64,000 bases of DNA, taken from Pelomonas saccharophila_A. GTDB lineage: Bacteria; Pseudomonadota; Gammaproteobacteria; Burkholderiales; Burkholderiaceae_C. Positions within the stretch are counted from its first letter, which is position 1, and each line of letters starts with the position of its first letter. A model generated the notes under the pieces. That model saw only the letters and a list, made by a program, of their open reading frames with translations, did no database searches and was not told where the DNA came from. This document shows positions 24,431 to 33,080 of this stretch, one piece after another. The position numbers and the translations under genes are program-made. The stretch lies in contig NZ_JAVDXU010000005.1 of the NCBI RefSeq assembly GCF_031458095.1, forward strand, positions 186,001-250,000. The letters run 5' to 3'.

Positions 24431-25807
24431 ATGACCTCTTCTTCCCGACGCGGCCTGCTGCAGGGCCTGGGTGCACTCGCCCTGCTGCCGGCCACGGCCC
24501 GCGCTGCCGACACACCGCCCAACATTCTCTTCATCCTGGCCGACGACATGGGCTACGCCGACCTCGGCGTCTACGGCCAGCGCGACTACGCCACGCCCAA
24601 TCTCGACAGGCTCGCCGCCCAGGGCATCCGCTTCACCCAGGGCTATGCCAACTCGGCCGTCTGCTCGGCCACGCGCTTCGGCCTCATCACTGGCCGCTAC
24701 CAGTACCGGCTGCGCGGCGGCCTGGAGGAGCCCGTTGGTGGCGACCAGCTCGGCCTGCCGCCCGATCACCCCACGCTGGCGTCGCTGCTGAAGGCGCGCG
24801 GCTACCGCACCGCGCTGTTCGGCAAATGGCATCTCGGTGCCCTGCCCAAGTACGGCCCGCTGAAGAGCGGCTATGACGAGTTCTTCGGCAACACCGGCGG
24901 CGCGGTCGACTACTTCAGCCACAAGGCCGGCGTCGGCGCCAACCTGCCGCCCGATCTCTTCGAAGGTGAAGTGCGCGTCGACAAGGCCGGCTACTACACC
25001 GACCTCATTGCCGAGCATGGCCAGGCCTTTGTGCGCCGGCAGACCGCCGCCCAACCGTTTCTGCTGTCATTGCACTTCACCGCCCCGCACTGGCCTTGGG
25101 AGGGGCCGGGCGACGAGGCCGTGTCGCGCCAGCTGAAGAATCTCAACCACGGCGACGGTGGCAGCCTGAAGAAATACGGCGAGATCGTCGGCGCGCTGGA
25201 CGCAGCGGTGGGCCGCGTGCTGGCCACGCTGGAGGCTCAAGGGTTGGCACAGAACACCCTCGTCGTCTTCACCAGCGACAACGGCGGCGAGCGTTTCTCC
25301 AACACCTGGCCCTTCAGCGGCCAGAAGTCCGAGCTGCTGGAGGGGGGCATCCGCGTGCCCACGCTGCTGCGCTGGCCGGCGCGCGTGAAGGCCGGCCAGG
25401 TCAGCGATCAGGTCGTCATCAGCATGGACTGGCTGCCCACCTTGCTGGCTGCGGCCGGCACCGCACCGCGGGCCGACTATCCGAGTGACGGCGCCAATGT
25501 GCTGCCGCAGATCCTCGGCCAGGCTGCCGCTGTCGAGCGCAAGCTGTTCTGGCGCTACAAGTCCAACGCCCAGCGCGCGCTGCGCGAGGGCGACTGGAAG
25601 TATCTGCAGATCAACGGCAACGAGTTCCTGTTCAACCTCGCCCAGGACTCGCGCGAACGCGCCAACCTGGCGGAGCGTGAGCCTGAGCGTCTTGCCAGGC
25701 TGCGGGCGGACTGGCTGGCCTGGGACGCGACCATGCTGCCGATCACGGAGGATGTGAGGAGTTACAGGATCAGTCCCAAGGTGCAGGCGGACAGGCCTGG
25801 GGGCTGA
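24431..25807 (+). CDS. Secreted sulfatase (formylglycine-dependent)
   Basis: A 458-residue type I sulfatase that should hydrolyse sulfate esters. The signal peptide has twin arginines (SSRRGLLQGLGALALLPATARA). Metal-binding aspartates are at 38-39 (ILADDMGYADLG). The modification motif is C78-S-A-T-R82, the C-x-[P/A]-x-R form in which the cysteine becomes formylglycine, so a maturation enzyme is required from elsewhere. KWHLG, HWPWEGPGD and FTSDNGGE are further family landmarks. It is the last gene of the ExbBD-TonB unit, which suggests periplasmic sulfate release for sulfur or carbon supply. Confidence 0.92.
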   Translation: MTSSSRRGLLQGLGALALLPATARAADTPPNILFILADDMGYADLGVYGQRDYATPNLDRLAAQGIRFTQGYANSAVCSATRFGLITGRYQYRLRGGLEEPVGGDQLGLPPDHPTLASLLKARGYRTALFGKWHLGALPKYGPLKSGYDEFFGNTGGAVDYFSHKAGVGANLPPDLFEGEVRVDKAGYYTDLIAEHGQAFVRRQTAAQPFLLSLHFTAPHWPWEGPGDEAVSRQLKNLNHGDGGSLKKYGEIVGALDAAVGRVLATLEAQGLAQNTLVVFTSDNGGERFSNTWPFSGQKSELLEGGIRVPTLLRWPARVKAGQVSDQVVISMDWLPTLLAAAGTAPRADYPSDGANVLPQILGQAAAVERKLFWRYKSNAQRALREGDWKYLQINGNEFLFNLAQDSRERANLAEREPERLARLRADWLAWDATMLPITEDVRSYRISPKVQADRPGG

Positions 25808-25943
25808 GCCAGAGTGCCACGCCCAAAGGCATCGTGCGCAGCGGCCAAGCGGGGTAGAGTTGGTGGCGTTTGCAGCGCTGCGGAACACGCAAGTTCCGTC
25901 GAGTCTTGCTGTTATCTGGCGCCAGGGAGGCGAACGGCCAGCC

Positions 25944-28115
25944 ATGCAATATCTGCCCTCCAGCTATGCCCCGTGGGTCGTCGCCGCGTCGCTGCTGATC
26001 GCCAGCTTTGCGTCCTTTGTCGCGCTTGACCTGGCCAAGCGTGTCCGCACCCGCGATCGCGGCGTGGCCCTGAGCTGGTGGATAGGCGGCTCGCTGGCGA
26101 TGGGCACGGGCATCTGGTGCATGCATTTCGTCGGCATGCTGGCCTTCTCCCTGCCCATTCCGCTGGGCTATACCGTGGGGCTGACGGTGGCCTCGTGGAT
26201 TGCCGGCGTCGCCGTGTCGGCCATTGCGCTGTTTGTCGCCAGCCAGGGCGAGCTCAACTGGCGCCGCCTGGCCGGGGGCGCCATCGCGATGGGCCTGGGC
26301 ATCTGCGCCATGCACTACACGGGCATGGCCGCTCTCGACATGTCGCCCGGCATCGTCTGGAATCCCTTGCTGGTGGCGGCTTCGGCGTTGATCGCGATCG
26401 GCGCGTCGGCGGCGGCCTTGCTGATCTTCTTCTGGCTGCGCAAGATGGGGGAGAAGCGCGGCATGATCTTCCAGCCGCTGGCAGCCCTGGTGATGGGCAT
26501 CGCCATCTGCGGCATGCATTACACGGGCATGGCGGCGGCGAGTTTCCCGGCCGGCACCGTCTGCCTGAGCGCGGATGCGCTGGCGGGCCCGCAGCTCGGG
26601 ATGGTGGTGTCGGTGTCGTCCATTGCACTGCTGGCCATGACCCTGTTCACGTCGACCCTGGACGCTCGCATGCGCAGCTCGCTGAAGGTCGCGAACGTGA
26701 AGCTGGAAACGGCCAACGAGGAATTGCGGCGGCGGGCCTTCCAGGATCCGCTCACCGGCCTGCCCAACCGCATGCTGTTCGAAGACCGCCTGGCCCATGC
26801 GCTGCAGCGCCATGCGCGCGCCGGGGAGCAGATTTCGGAACGCAATGCCGGCAAGGTGGCGGTGCTGTTTGTCGATCTCGACGGCTTCAAGCCGATCAAC
26901 GACTCGCTGGGCCATGCCGCTGGCGATGCCGTGCTGAAGGAGGTCGCCGTGCGCCTGAGTTCAGCGGCGCGCGATGCCGACACGGTGGCGCGCATCGGCG
27001 GCGACGAATTCGTGCTGCTGATGGAGGACGTCAGCAGCCTGGCGGACTGCGTCAGCCTCGCCCGCCGCCTGATCGAGGCGTTGGCGGCACCTCTGGAGAT
27101 CGGTGGCCGCCGGGTCGCCTTGTCTGGGTCGGTCGGCATCGCCGCCTACCCTGATCACGGTGATGGCGCCAAGCTGGTCATGCATGCGGATGCCGCGATG
27201 TACACCGCCAAACGCGCCGGCGGCAGCACCTATGCGCTGTACGAGACCCATATGGACGAGGGCGCACAAGAGCAACTCCATCTGCTGAACGACCTGCGGC
27301 TCGCCATCGATCAAGGGCAATTGCAGCTCCACTACCAGCCCAAGATCGATGGCCAGCACGGCCAGATCCGCGGCGTTGAAGCCCTGCTGCGCTGGAATCA
27401 TCCGGAGCGCGGCCTGCTGAATCCGGGCCTGTTCATCCCGATTGCCGAGCGCTTCGGCCTCATCAACAGCCTGGGCAACTGGGTCATCGACGAGGCCTGC
27501 CGGCAGATGCACGCCTGGGCCGAGATCGGCCTGCATATGCGCGTGGCCATCAATCTGTCGGTGCATCAGTTGCGCGAGGAAGACCTCGCAAGGCGGATCG
27601 AAGCGGCGCTGGCCAGGAATTTCGTCGAGCCCTCGCAACTGCTTTGCGAGATCACCGAATCCGTCGCGATGGAGGACATCAAGAGCACCCAGCGCGCCTT
27701 CGAGCAATTGGCCCGCATCGGCGTGTTTCTGTCCATCGACGATTTCGGGACCGGCTATTCCAGCCTCAGCTATCTGCGCCAACTGCCCGCGCGCCAGCTC
27801 AAGATCGATCGCAGCTTCGTCTGCGACGTGGAGGGCAGCGCCGATGCCAGGGCCATCGTCAGTGCCGTCATCCAGCTGGCCCATGAACTCGGGCTGCGCG
27901 TCGTCGCCGAAGGCGTGGAGACCCAGGGGCAGCGCGACATCCTGCTGGCGCTGCATTGCGACGAGCTGCAGGGCTATTTCCTGGCGCGGCCGATGGCTGC
28001 CGCGACGCTCGAGGCCTGGACCGAAGGGCGAAAACCCGTTGGCACAGCCGATTTCTCGCCGTCCGTGCTGGGTGGTCATCTCATGATGGACGGCGGGGCT
28101 GGTGCGACGGGCTAG
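25944..28115 (+). CDS. MHYT-GGDEF-EAL membrane signalling protein
   Basis: A 723-residue c-di-GMP enzyme. The first 250 residues form a seven-helix MHYT sensor with three copies of the motif (MHFVGM, MHYTGM, MHYTGM), proposed in the family to bind copper and sense gases such as O2, CO or NO. A GGDEF domain follows with an intact GGDEF near residue 352 and the RxxD inhibitory site five residues before it. The EAL phosphodiesterase domain has an intact EAL near 478 (GVEALLRW), plus NLS and DDFGTGYSS. Both active sites look complete, so it may make and degrade c-di-GMP. Upstream extension of the frame has no ribosome site. Confidence 0.93.
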   Translation: MQYLPSSYAPWVVAASLLIASFASFVALDLAKRVRTRDRGVALSWWIGGSLAMGTGIWCMHFVGMLAFSLPIPLGYTVGLTVASWIAGVAVSAIALFVASQGELNWRRLAGGAIAMGLGICAMHYTGMAALDMSPGIVWNPLLVAASALIAIGASAAALLIFFWLRKMGEKRGMIFQPLAALVMGIAICGMHYTGMAAASFPAGTVCLSADALAGPQLGMVVSVSSIALLAMTLFTSTLDARMRSSLKVANVKLETANEELRRRAFQDPLTGLPNRMLFEDRLAHALQRHARAGEQISERNAGKVAVLFVDLDGFKPINDSLGHAAGDAVLKEVAVRLSSAARDADTVARIGGDEFVLLMEDVSSLADCVSLARRLIEALAAPLEIGGRRVALSGSVGIAAYPDHGDGAKLVMHADAAMYTAKRAGGSTYALYETHMDEGAQEQLHLLNDLRLAIDQGQLQLHYQPKIDGQHGQIRGVEALLRWNHPERGLLNPGLFIPIAERFGLINSLGNWVIDEACRQMHAWAEIGLHMRVAINLSVHQLREEDLARRIEAALARNFVEPSQLLCEITESVAMEDIKSTQRAFEQLARIGVFLSIDDFGTGYSSLSYLRQLPARQLKIDRSFVCDVEGSADARAIVSAVIQLAHELGLRVVAEGVETQGQRDILLALHCDELQGYFLARPMAAATLEAWTEGRKPVGTADFSPSVLGGHLMMDGGAGATG

Positions 28116-28169
28116 TAGAGCGCGCCGCGATGTCGGCCGGATGCCACCCGGCGGATTCGCCAGGGAAGC

Positions 28170-28481
28170 TCAGTGGCGGTCGGCACGCGGCGGCAGTGCA
28201 TCCGCCCCGGCGGCATCGCCGGTGGGAGCAATTGCCGCAGGCGATTCACCGGGCTCCAGGCCACCGGCACGCCGGTCACGCAGCACCGAGCGGGCTTCGT
28301 AGAGGCAGTCGGCCTGCGACTGCTGGGTCTTGCCGGCCAGGCAGTTGGCGCGTTCCTGCTGATAGATCTCGGTGGCGGTCTGGGTTTGCGCGGTGAGGGG
28401 CAAGACGATCGCGACCACGGCCGCTGCGGCAACCGTCGCGCGGACCGGTGTCTGCCATGAAGTGGATTGGCGCATGTTCAT
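28170..28481 (-). CDS. Small secreted protein, conserved in Burkholderiales
   Basis: A 103-residue protein with a signal peptide (residues about 1-33, ending LTAQTQT) and a short mature part containing two cysteines: YQQERANCLAGKTQQSQADCLYEARSVLRD. This Cys-x12-Cys pattern, likely one disulfide, is familiar from small periplasmic proteins of betaproteobacteria with no known function. The start is set by AGGAG six bases upstream of the ATG at 28481. The C-terminal third is low-complexity. Confidence 0.75.
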   Translation of the reverse strand: MNMRQSTSWQTPVRATVAAAAVVAIVLPLTAQTQTATEIYQQERANCLAGKTQQSQADCLYEARSVLRDRRAGGLEPGESPAAIAPTGDAAGADALPPRADRH

Positions 28482-28612
28482 GACGTACTCCTGCTGGATC
28501 AGGCACTGACAGGGCTTGGCCAGCATGGCCGTGCCCTACCCATTGCTGGCAGGCGGGAGGGGCAATTCCAATGCCCGTCAAGCCGGGCGGCCGGACGGGC
28601 AGAGATTTCCGG

Positions 28613-28819
28613 TTACCCCGGGTGACCTGTTGACGCGCTTTCGGCCCGCTGCTCCCGCTTGCGCGACAGCAAGCCAAAGCCCGGCACCGCGCGGGCCCAG
28701 AACCCCAGCTCGAAGACGGCGCCCAGGGCCAGCAGCAGCGCGATGTCCCCGCCCAGCCCAAAGCCGTAGCAGGCCAGGGCGGCGACGAGGAGGAGGGCGG
28801 TCACGAGAGGGTGCTTCAT
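28613..28819 (-). CDS. Small two-helix membrane protein
   Basis: A 68-residue protein with two predicted transmembrane helices (HPLVTALLLVAALACYGFGL and the following IALLLALGAVFELGFWARAV) and a charged tail (SRKREQRAESAST). No function is known. The ATG at 28819 is preferred over an upstream start at 28849 because GGGA lies just upstream. It sits between the small secreted protein and the TonB-dependent receptor, all on the same strand, and could be cotranscribed with the receptor. Confidence 0.6.
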   Translation of the reverse strand: MKHPLVTALLLVAALACYGFGLGGDIALLLALGAVFELGFWARAVPGFGLLSRKREQRAESASTGHPG

Positions 28820-28861
28820 GGCGTCCCGATACGACGTTGGAACGCTCATGCTACGCCGGCA

Positions 28862-31498
28862 TCACAGCTTGTAGGTCAGCCCCACGTTGAAGCGCCGCCC
28901 GAACTGGAAGTTGCTCTGGTGCCAGGGGTTGAGCGGGTCGGTGTAGGTGACGCGCTGGTTGGTGGCGTTCTCGACGCCGAAGCGCACCTGCAGCTGCGAC
29001 GTGAGCTGCTGCGACACATTGGCCGACACCCAGGTTTCGGCGCCGTTGAGCTGGAAGGCGGTCGAGTCCCAGGTCGGCGCGCGGTTGTAGGCCGAGTGGT
29101 GGTTGGCGGCCAGGCGGGCCTCGAAGCCGTTGCGGGCATACCAGAGCGTCAGGCCGCCGTTGCTCTTCATCAGGCCGTTGGTGGCGATGGGCGTGAACGA
29201 GCCGCCGCTGCGGTCGCCGTTCTCCTTGATATTGCTGTCGCTGTAGGTGTAGTTGGCCATCAGCCCCAGGCTGTTCCACGGCTCGGGCAGCTTGGTGAAG
29301 GCCTGCTGATAGACCAGCTCAATGCCCTTGACGTTGCCGCCGTCGCGATTGACCTGCTGCGTGTAATAGGCCGCCTTGCCGTTGAACGTGCCCGCCACCG
29401 AGGCGATGCCGATGTAGTCGCTGATGTGCTTGTAGAACAGGCCCACCGAGACCAGGCTGTCCTTGTCGAAGTAGCGCTGGAAGGTCAGGTCGACCTGGCT
29501 GGCCATCATGGGCTTGAGTTGCGGGTTGCCGCCCGAGACCGTCGTCGGGTTGACGCCATTGGGGTCGATGCTGACGGTGTGGGCCGCGTTCATCACGTCC
29601 AGCGGCGCGCGGGCCATGGCGCGCGAGACGCCGAAGCGCAGCTGGTTCACGTCCTCCGCATCCAGGTTGAGGATGAGGTTGAGGCTGGGCAGGAAGCGCG
29701 TGTAGCTGGTGCCGGCCGACACGGGCGTGGGCGCGCCGCTGTTGACCTGCTCCATGCCGTAACCTGTCTGGCTGGTGTGCACAGCGCGCAGGCCCACATT
29801 GCCGCGGTAGCTCAGGTCGCCGAAGACGCTGCCGTTCAGGTCGGCCTGGGCGAAGGCGGCGCTGCTGCTTTCCTTGGCGCGCCAGCTGTTCTGCACCAGG
29901 TCGCTGGTGGTGGGGCTGCGGCCGTCGGCGCTCAGCGCGGCATTGCCGAAGTACTTGGGCACGGCGCTGTCGAAACCTTCGGCGAACTCGATGAAGTCGG
30001 GCCGGCCGGCGACCGTCACGCGCTGGAAGGCGCTGGTCGGCACGGTGGCTGCGCCCGAGTAATACCACGAGGTCTGGGCATAGGACTTGTCGCGCTGGGT
30101 GGCACGCAGGCCGAACTTGAGCTTGCTAATGTCGCCCCACTTGACGGCGCGGCTGGCGTTGAACTGCTGGGAGTTCAGCGAGTCGTTGAGCTTGCCCACA
30201 TAGGTCGGGCCCCATTGCTCGGTCACGTTGGTGGAGAAGTTGGCCGGGTTGCCGGTGTCGGTGCTGAAGCCATAGGTCATCCAGCCGTCGCGAGGAAAGC
30301 TCCAGGTGACCGAGCCGGGTTGCAGCATGCTCATCTGCACGGCCGTCCACATCGTGTCGCGGCCAGCGGTGGAGCGGGCGATGTCGGCATCGAGCTGCCA
30401 GTCGTCGAGCTTGAACTTGCCGTTCAGGCCGGCGGCGAAGTTGCGCATGTTCTGCTTCCAGCGCGCGTTCAGGTTGTCCAGGTTGACGCCGGATACCGTG
30501 GCGCCGGTCACGTAGCCGCCGTCGGTCGTGACCTTGCTGAAGTTGCCGCTCTGCCAGCCGTCCCAGTTGCCGACATTGCCCTCCACGTGCACGAGGGTGG
30601 GTTCGAGGATGTTGGAGCGCGCCGCGTAGACGTCGCCGGTGATGGCGACATTGCTGCTCGGCTTGTATTCGACCTTGCCCAGCAGGCTGGAGCGCTTGTC
30701 GGTGCCTTTCTTGACGCCGTTCTGGAAGCCCCAGGGCGTCTTGTCGACCTTGCCGTCGCCGGTCACGTCGGCTGAGTGGGTCTCGTTGAAGCCCCAGTTG
30801 TCGACGCGATCCTCCAGCGAGGGCTGGTCGTAGTAGCTGAAGGCCAGGGCCACGCCCAGCGTCCGGTTGAGGAATTGGTCGACATAGATGCCGCCCAGGC
30901 GCGGCGCAAGCTTCTTGGCGCCCTGGATGTCCTTGCCGAGCTGGTAGTACAGCGCGTCGGCCTTCAGCGACACGGTGCGCTCGCGGTAGGCCAGCGGCTG
31001 TACGGTCTGCAGGTCGATGGTGGTGGCGATGCCGCCTTCGACGATCTCCGCCGACTGCGTCTTGTAGACCGTGGCGCCCGACACCGACTCGGCCGGGAAC
31101 ATCTCGAAGCGCACGGCGCGGTCGGGCTCGGAGGAGGCGAACTCGCGGCCGTTCAACGTCGCACCGACAAAGCGCGGGCCCAGGCCGCGGGCGACGATCT
31201 GGCTGGCGTTGCCGCGGTCGATGCCGGCGGACAGGCCGGGCAGGCGGGCGAGGGACTCGGCGACGGTCGTGTCGGGCAGCTTGCCGATGTCCTCCGAGGC
31301 GATGACCTCGATCATGCTGTTGGACGCCTCCTTGGTGTCCAGGGCCTTGCGCACCGAGGCGCGGATGCCACTGACGATGACGGTGTCCAGCTTGCTGGCA
31401 TCGTTGTCATTCGGCGTGGTCTGTGCCGCGGCGGGCAGCAGCGCGAAAGCCGGCAACAGCAGGGCCAGCCGGGTCGGCTTGAAGGGGTTCTTTGGCAT
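28862..31498 (-). CDS. TonB-dependent receptor, Xanthomonas/Caulobacter carbohydrate type
   Basis: An 878-residue outer membrane receptor. After a signal peptide comes a TonB box-like segment (LDTVIVSGIRASVRKALD), then the plug (SNSMIEVIASEDIGKLPDTTVAESLARLPG) and a large barrel ending in the aromatic-rich FNVGLTYKL. The plug sequence is characteristic of the TonB-Xanth-Caul subgroup, which usually imports oligosaccharides. GGAG five bases before the ATG at 31498 sets the start; the frame stays open 56 codons further without support. Two operator-like sequences lie upstream: an imperfect TGTAACCG...GTACCA palindrome at 31556-31573 and a perfect one at 31730-31745. Substrate not determined. 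Confidence 0.92.
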   Translation of the reverse strand: MPKNPFKPTRLALLLPAFALLPAAAQTTPNDNDASKLDTVIVSGIRASVRKALDTKEASNSMIEVIASEDIGKLPDTTVAESLARLPGLSAGIDRGNASQIVARGLGPRFVGATLNGREFASSEPDRAVRFEMFPAESVSGATVYKTQSAEIVEGGIATTIDLQTVQPLAYRERTVSLKADALYYQLGKDIQGAKKLAPRLGGIYVDQFLNRTLGVALAFSYYDQPSLEDRVDNWGFNETHSADVTGDGKVDKTPWGFQNGVKKGTDKRSSLLGKVEYKPSSNVAITGDVYAARSNILEPTLVHVEGNVGNWDGWQSGNFSKVTTDGGYVTGATVSGVNLDNLNARWKQNMRNFAAGLNGKFKLDDWQLDADIARSTAGRDTMWTAVQMSMLQPGSVTWSFPRDGWMTYGFSTDTGNPANFSTNVTEQWGPTYVGKLNDSLNSQQFNASRAVKWGDISKLKFGLRATQRDKSYAQTSWYYSGAATVPTSAFQRVTVAGRPDFIEFAEGFDSAVPKYFGNAALSADGRSPTTSDLVQNSWRAKESSSAAFAQADLNGSVFGDLSYRGNVGLRAVHTSQTGYGMEQVNSGAPTPVSAGTSYTRFLPSLNLILNLDAEDVNQLRFGVSRAMARAPLDVMNAAHTVSIDPNGVNPTTVSGGNPQLKPMMASQVDLTFQRYFDKDSLVSVGLFYKHISDYIGIASVAGTFNGKAAYYTQQVNRDGGNVKGIELVYQQAFTKLPEPWNSLGLMANYTYSDSNIKENGDRSGGSFTPIATNGLMKSNGGLTLWYARNGFEARLAANHHSAYNRAPTWDSTAFQLNGAETWVSANVSQQLTSQLQVRFGVENATNQRVTYTDPLNPWHQSNFQFGRRFNVGLTYKL

Positions 31499-31729
31499 GG
31501 GGTCTCCGGGGTTTTCGTTGTGAAGACGGCCCTCTGGTGGGGCCGGCTGCAAAAATGGTACGGAGCGGTTACATGCCAAACCTATGACTTCTTCGCCCGC
31601 AGCTATCGTGTTTTCGGATGTGTGGGAGCGAAAGCACATCGCCCTGCCCGAGGCGGCATAGCTCAAGGCTCAAACAGGCATAGCGGGCTCGGTGTTGACC
31701 CTAGCGGGCCATGCGTGGCTCTCACCTGC

Positions 31730-31745
31730 TGACAAGCGCTTGTCA
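31730..31745. promoter_or_regulatory. Perfect 16-base palindrome, LacI-type operator candidate
   Basis: TGACAAGCGCTTGTCA is a perfect palindrome with a central CG, the form typical of LacI-family operators. It lies in the divergent region between the TonB-dependent receptor (232 bases from its start) and the EVE-domain gene (48 bases from its start). LacI-family control of carbohydrate TonB receptors is common. Which gene it controls cannot be decided here. Confidence 0.5.
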
Positions 31746-31792
31746 CGCCTTTGGCCATCATGGCGACCTCACCATCGAACACCAGTTGTGCC

Positions 31793-32326
31793 ATGAGAAA
31801 CGCCATCAGCTCAGCCGAGAGCCAGACCTTCCGGCAGGCCACCTTGTGGACCGAATCGGCGGCCCCCGCCGCGGCCGCTTCGCGCGGCAACTGGATTGCC
31901 GTGGCCAGCGCCACCCATGCGCGCCGGGGCTGCGCGCAGCCCGATGCTGGCTATATGCAGGTCTGCCATGGCAAGGTTGCACCGCTGCGGCGCGTGAAGC
32001 CGGGTGACCGCGTGGCCTACTACGCGCCCACCGTCACCATGGGTGGCAGCGACAAGCTGCAGGCCTTCGTGTCGCTGGGTGTGGTCAAGCCGGGCGAGGC
32101 CTATGCCTTCGACATGGGCGACGGCTTCGTGCCCTATCGCAAGGATGTGGACTATCTGCCCGCCGCCGAAGCAGCCATCGCGCCCCTGCTCGACCACTTC
32201 GAGTTCGTGCAGGACCGCGCGCGCTGGGGCTATGCCTTGCGCTTCGGGCTGTTCGCCATCAGCGACCATGACATGCGGCTGATCGCCGAAGCCATGGGCG
32301 CGGATGTGCGGGCACTGGGTTTGTGA
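31793..32326 (+). CDS. EVE domain-containing protein
   Basis: The protein consists mostly of an EVE domain, a PUA-like fold that binds nucleic acids with modified bases. The domain starts at NWIAVASATHARRG and includes YMQVCHGKVAPLRRVKPGDRV and FVPYRKDVDY, with a C-terminal RWGYALRFGLFAIS. From the ATG at 31793 the product has 177 residues, about 31 more than the domain needs; the true start could be later. Stand-alone EVE proteins of this kind are widespread in proteobacteria and lack a proven role. No restriction or defence genes are adjacent. Confidence 0.8.
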   Translation: MRNAISSAESQTFRQATLWTESAAPAAAASRGNWIAVASATHARRGCAQPDAGYMQVCHGKVAPLRRVKPGDRVAYYAPTVTMGGSDKLQAFVSLGVVKPGEAYAFDMGDGFVPYRKDVDYLPAAEAAIAPLLDHFEFVQDRARWGYALRFGLFAISDHDMRLIAEAMGADVRALGL

Positions 32327-32387
32327 GCGCCAGGCGGGGCTGCGGCGCGCTGCGGTAGATTCGCGCGGTCCGACCTCCGTCCGAGCC

Positions 32388-33080
32388 ATGAATCGCCTGC
32401 AGTCCGAGTTGCACCGCCTGTATCTCTTGCCCTCGCCCGAGGATGGCGGGCGCTTGATGGATGAGGCGGGCCAGATGCGGGCCATGGTCATGGAGCTGAC
32501 CGGACCGGCCGACTGGGAGGCGCTGTCCCGGGTCTGGCGCGGCGTGCAACTGGACCTGCAGTGGCCGGCACCCGCCATCGCCGTATCGGGCACCGACGGG
32601 CTGCAGCTGTGGTTCTCGCTGCAGCAACCGGTGAGCGCAGCGCGTGCGGCAGCGTTTCTCGCGCATCTGCAGTCGCGCTATCTGGCGGACATCGCGCCGC
32701 CTTCGCGCCTGCGCTGGAGTCCGTCGGGGCAGTCTTTCGGCACCGCCCTCGTGCCCGCGGAGCAGGCGTCGACGGGCAACTGGTCGGCCTTTGTCGCGCC
32801 CGACCTCGCGCCGGTGTTTGCCGACACGCCGTGGCTGGACATTCCACCGGGCATCGAAGGGCAGGCCGATCTGCTCGCGCGGCTGGAGAGCATCAAGCCG
32901 GCGGCTTTCGACGCGCTGCTGCAGGGCCTGCAGCCCGTGGCATCTCCGGTGCCCCTCGCGAAGGCGGCGGGTGCAGACCTGGACCCGAGGCGCTTTCTGC
33001 AGCAGGTGCTGAACGACGAGACGGTCACGCTGGCCCTGCGCATCGAGGCGGCCAAGGCGCTGTTGAGCCAGCAAAACTAG
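32388..33080 (+). CDS. Conserved hypothetical protein
   Basis: A 230-residue soluble protein with no motif I recognise. It has a charged N-terminus (MNRLQSELHRLYLL), a central part with LQLWFSLQQPVSAARAAAFL and LRWSPSGQSFGTALVPAEQ, and a helical C-terminus with a repeat-like FLQQVLNDETVTLALRIEAAKALL. No signal peptide is present. The ATG at 32388 starts the conserved-looking part. It overlaps the end of the GH105-like gene on the other strand by four bases. Confidence 0.7.
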   Translation: MNRLQSELHRLYLLPSPEDGGRLMDEAGQMRAMVMELTGPADWEALSRVWRGVQLDLQWPAPAIAVSGTDGLQLWFSLQQPVSAARAAAFLAHLQSRYLADIAPPSRLRWSPSGQSFGTALVPAEQASTGNWSAFVAPDLAPVFADTPWLDIPPGIEGQADLLARLESIKPAAFDALLQGLQPVASPVPLAKAAGADLDPRRFLQQVLNDETVTLALRIEAAKALLSQQN

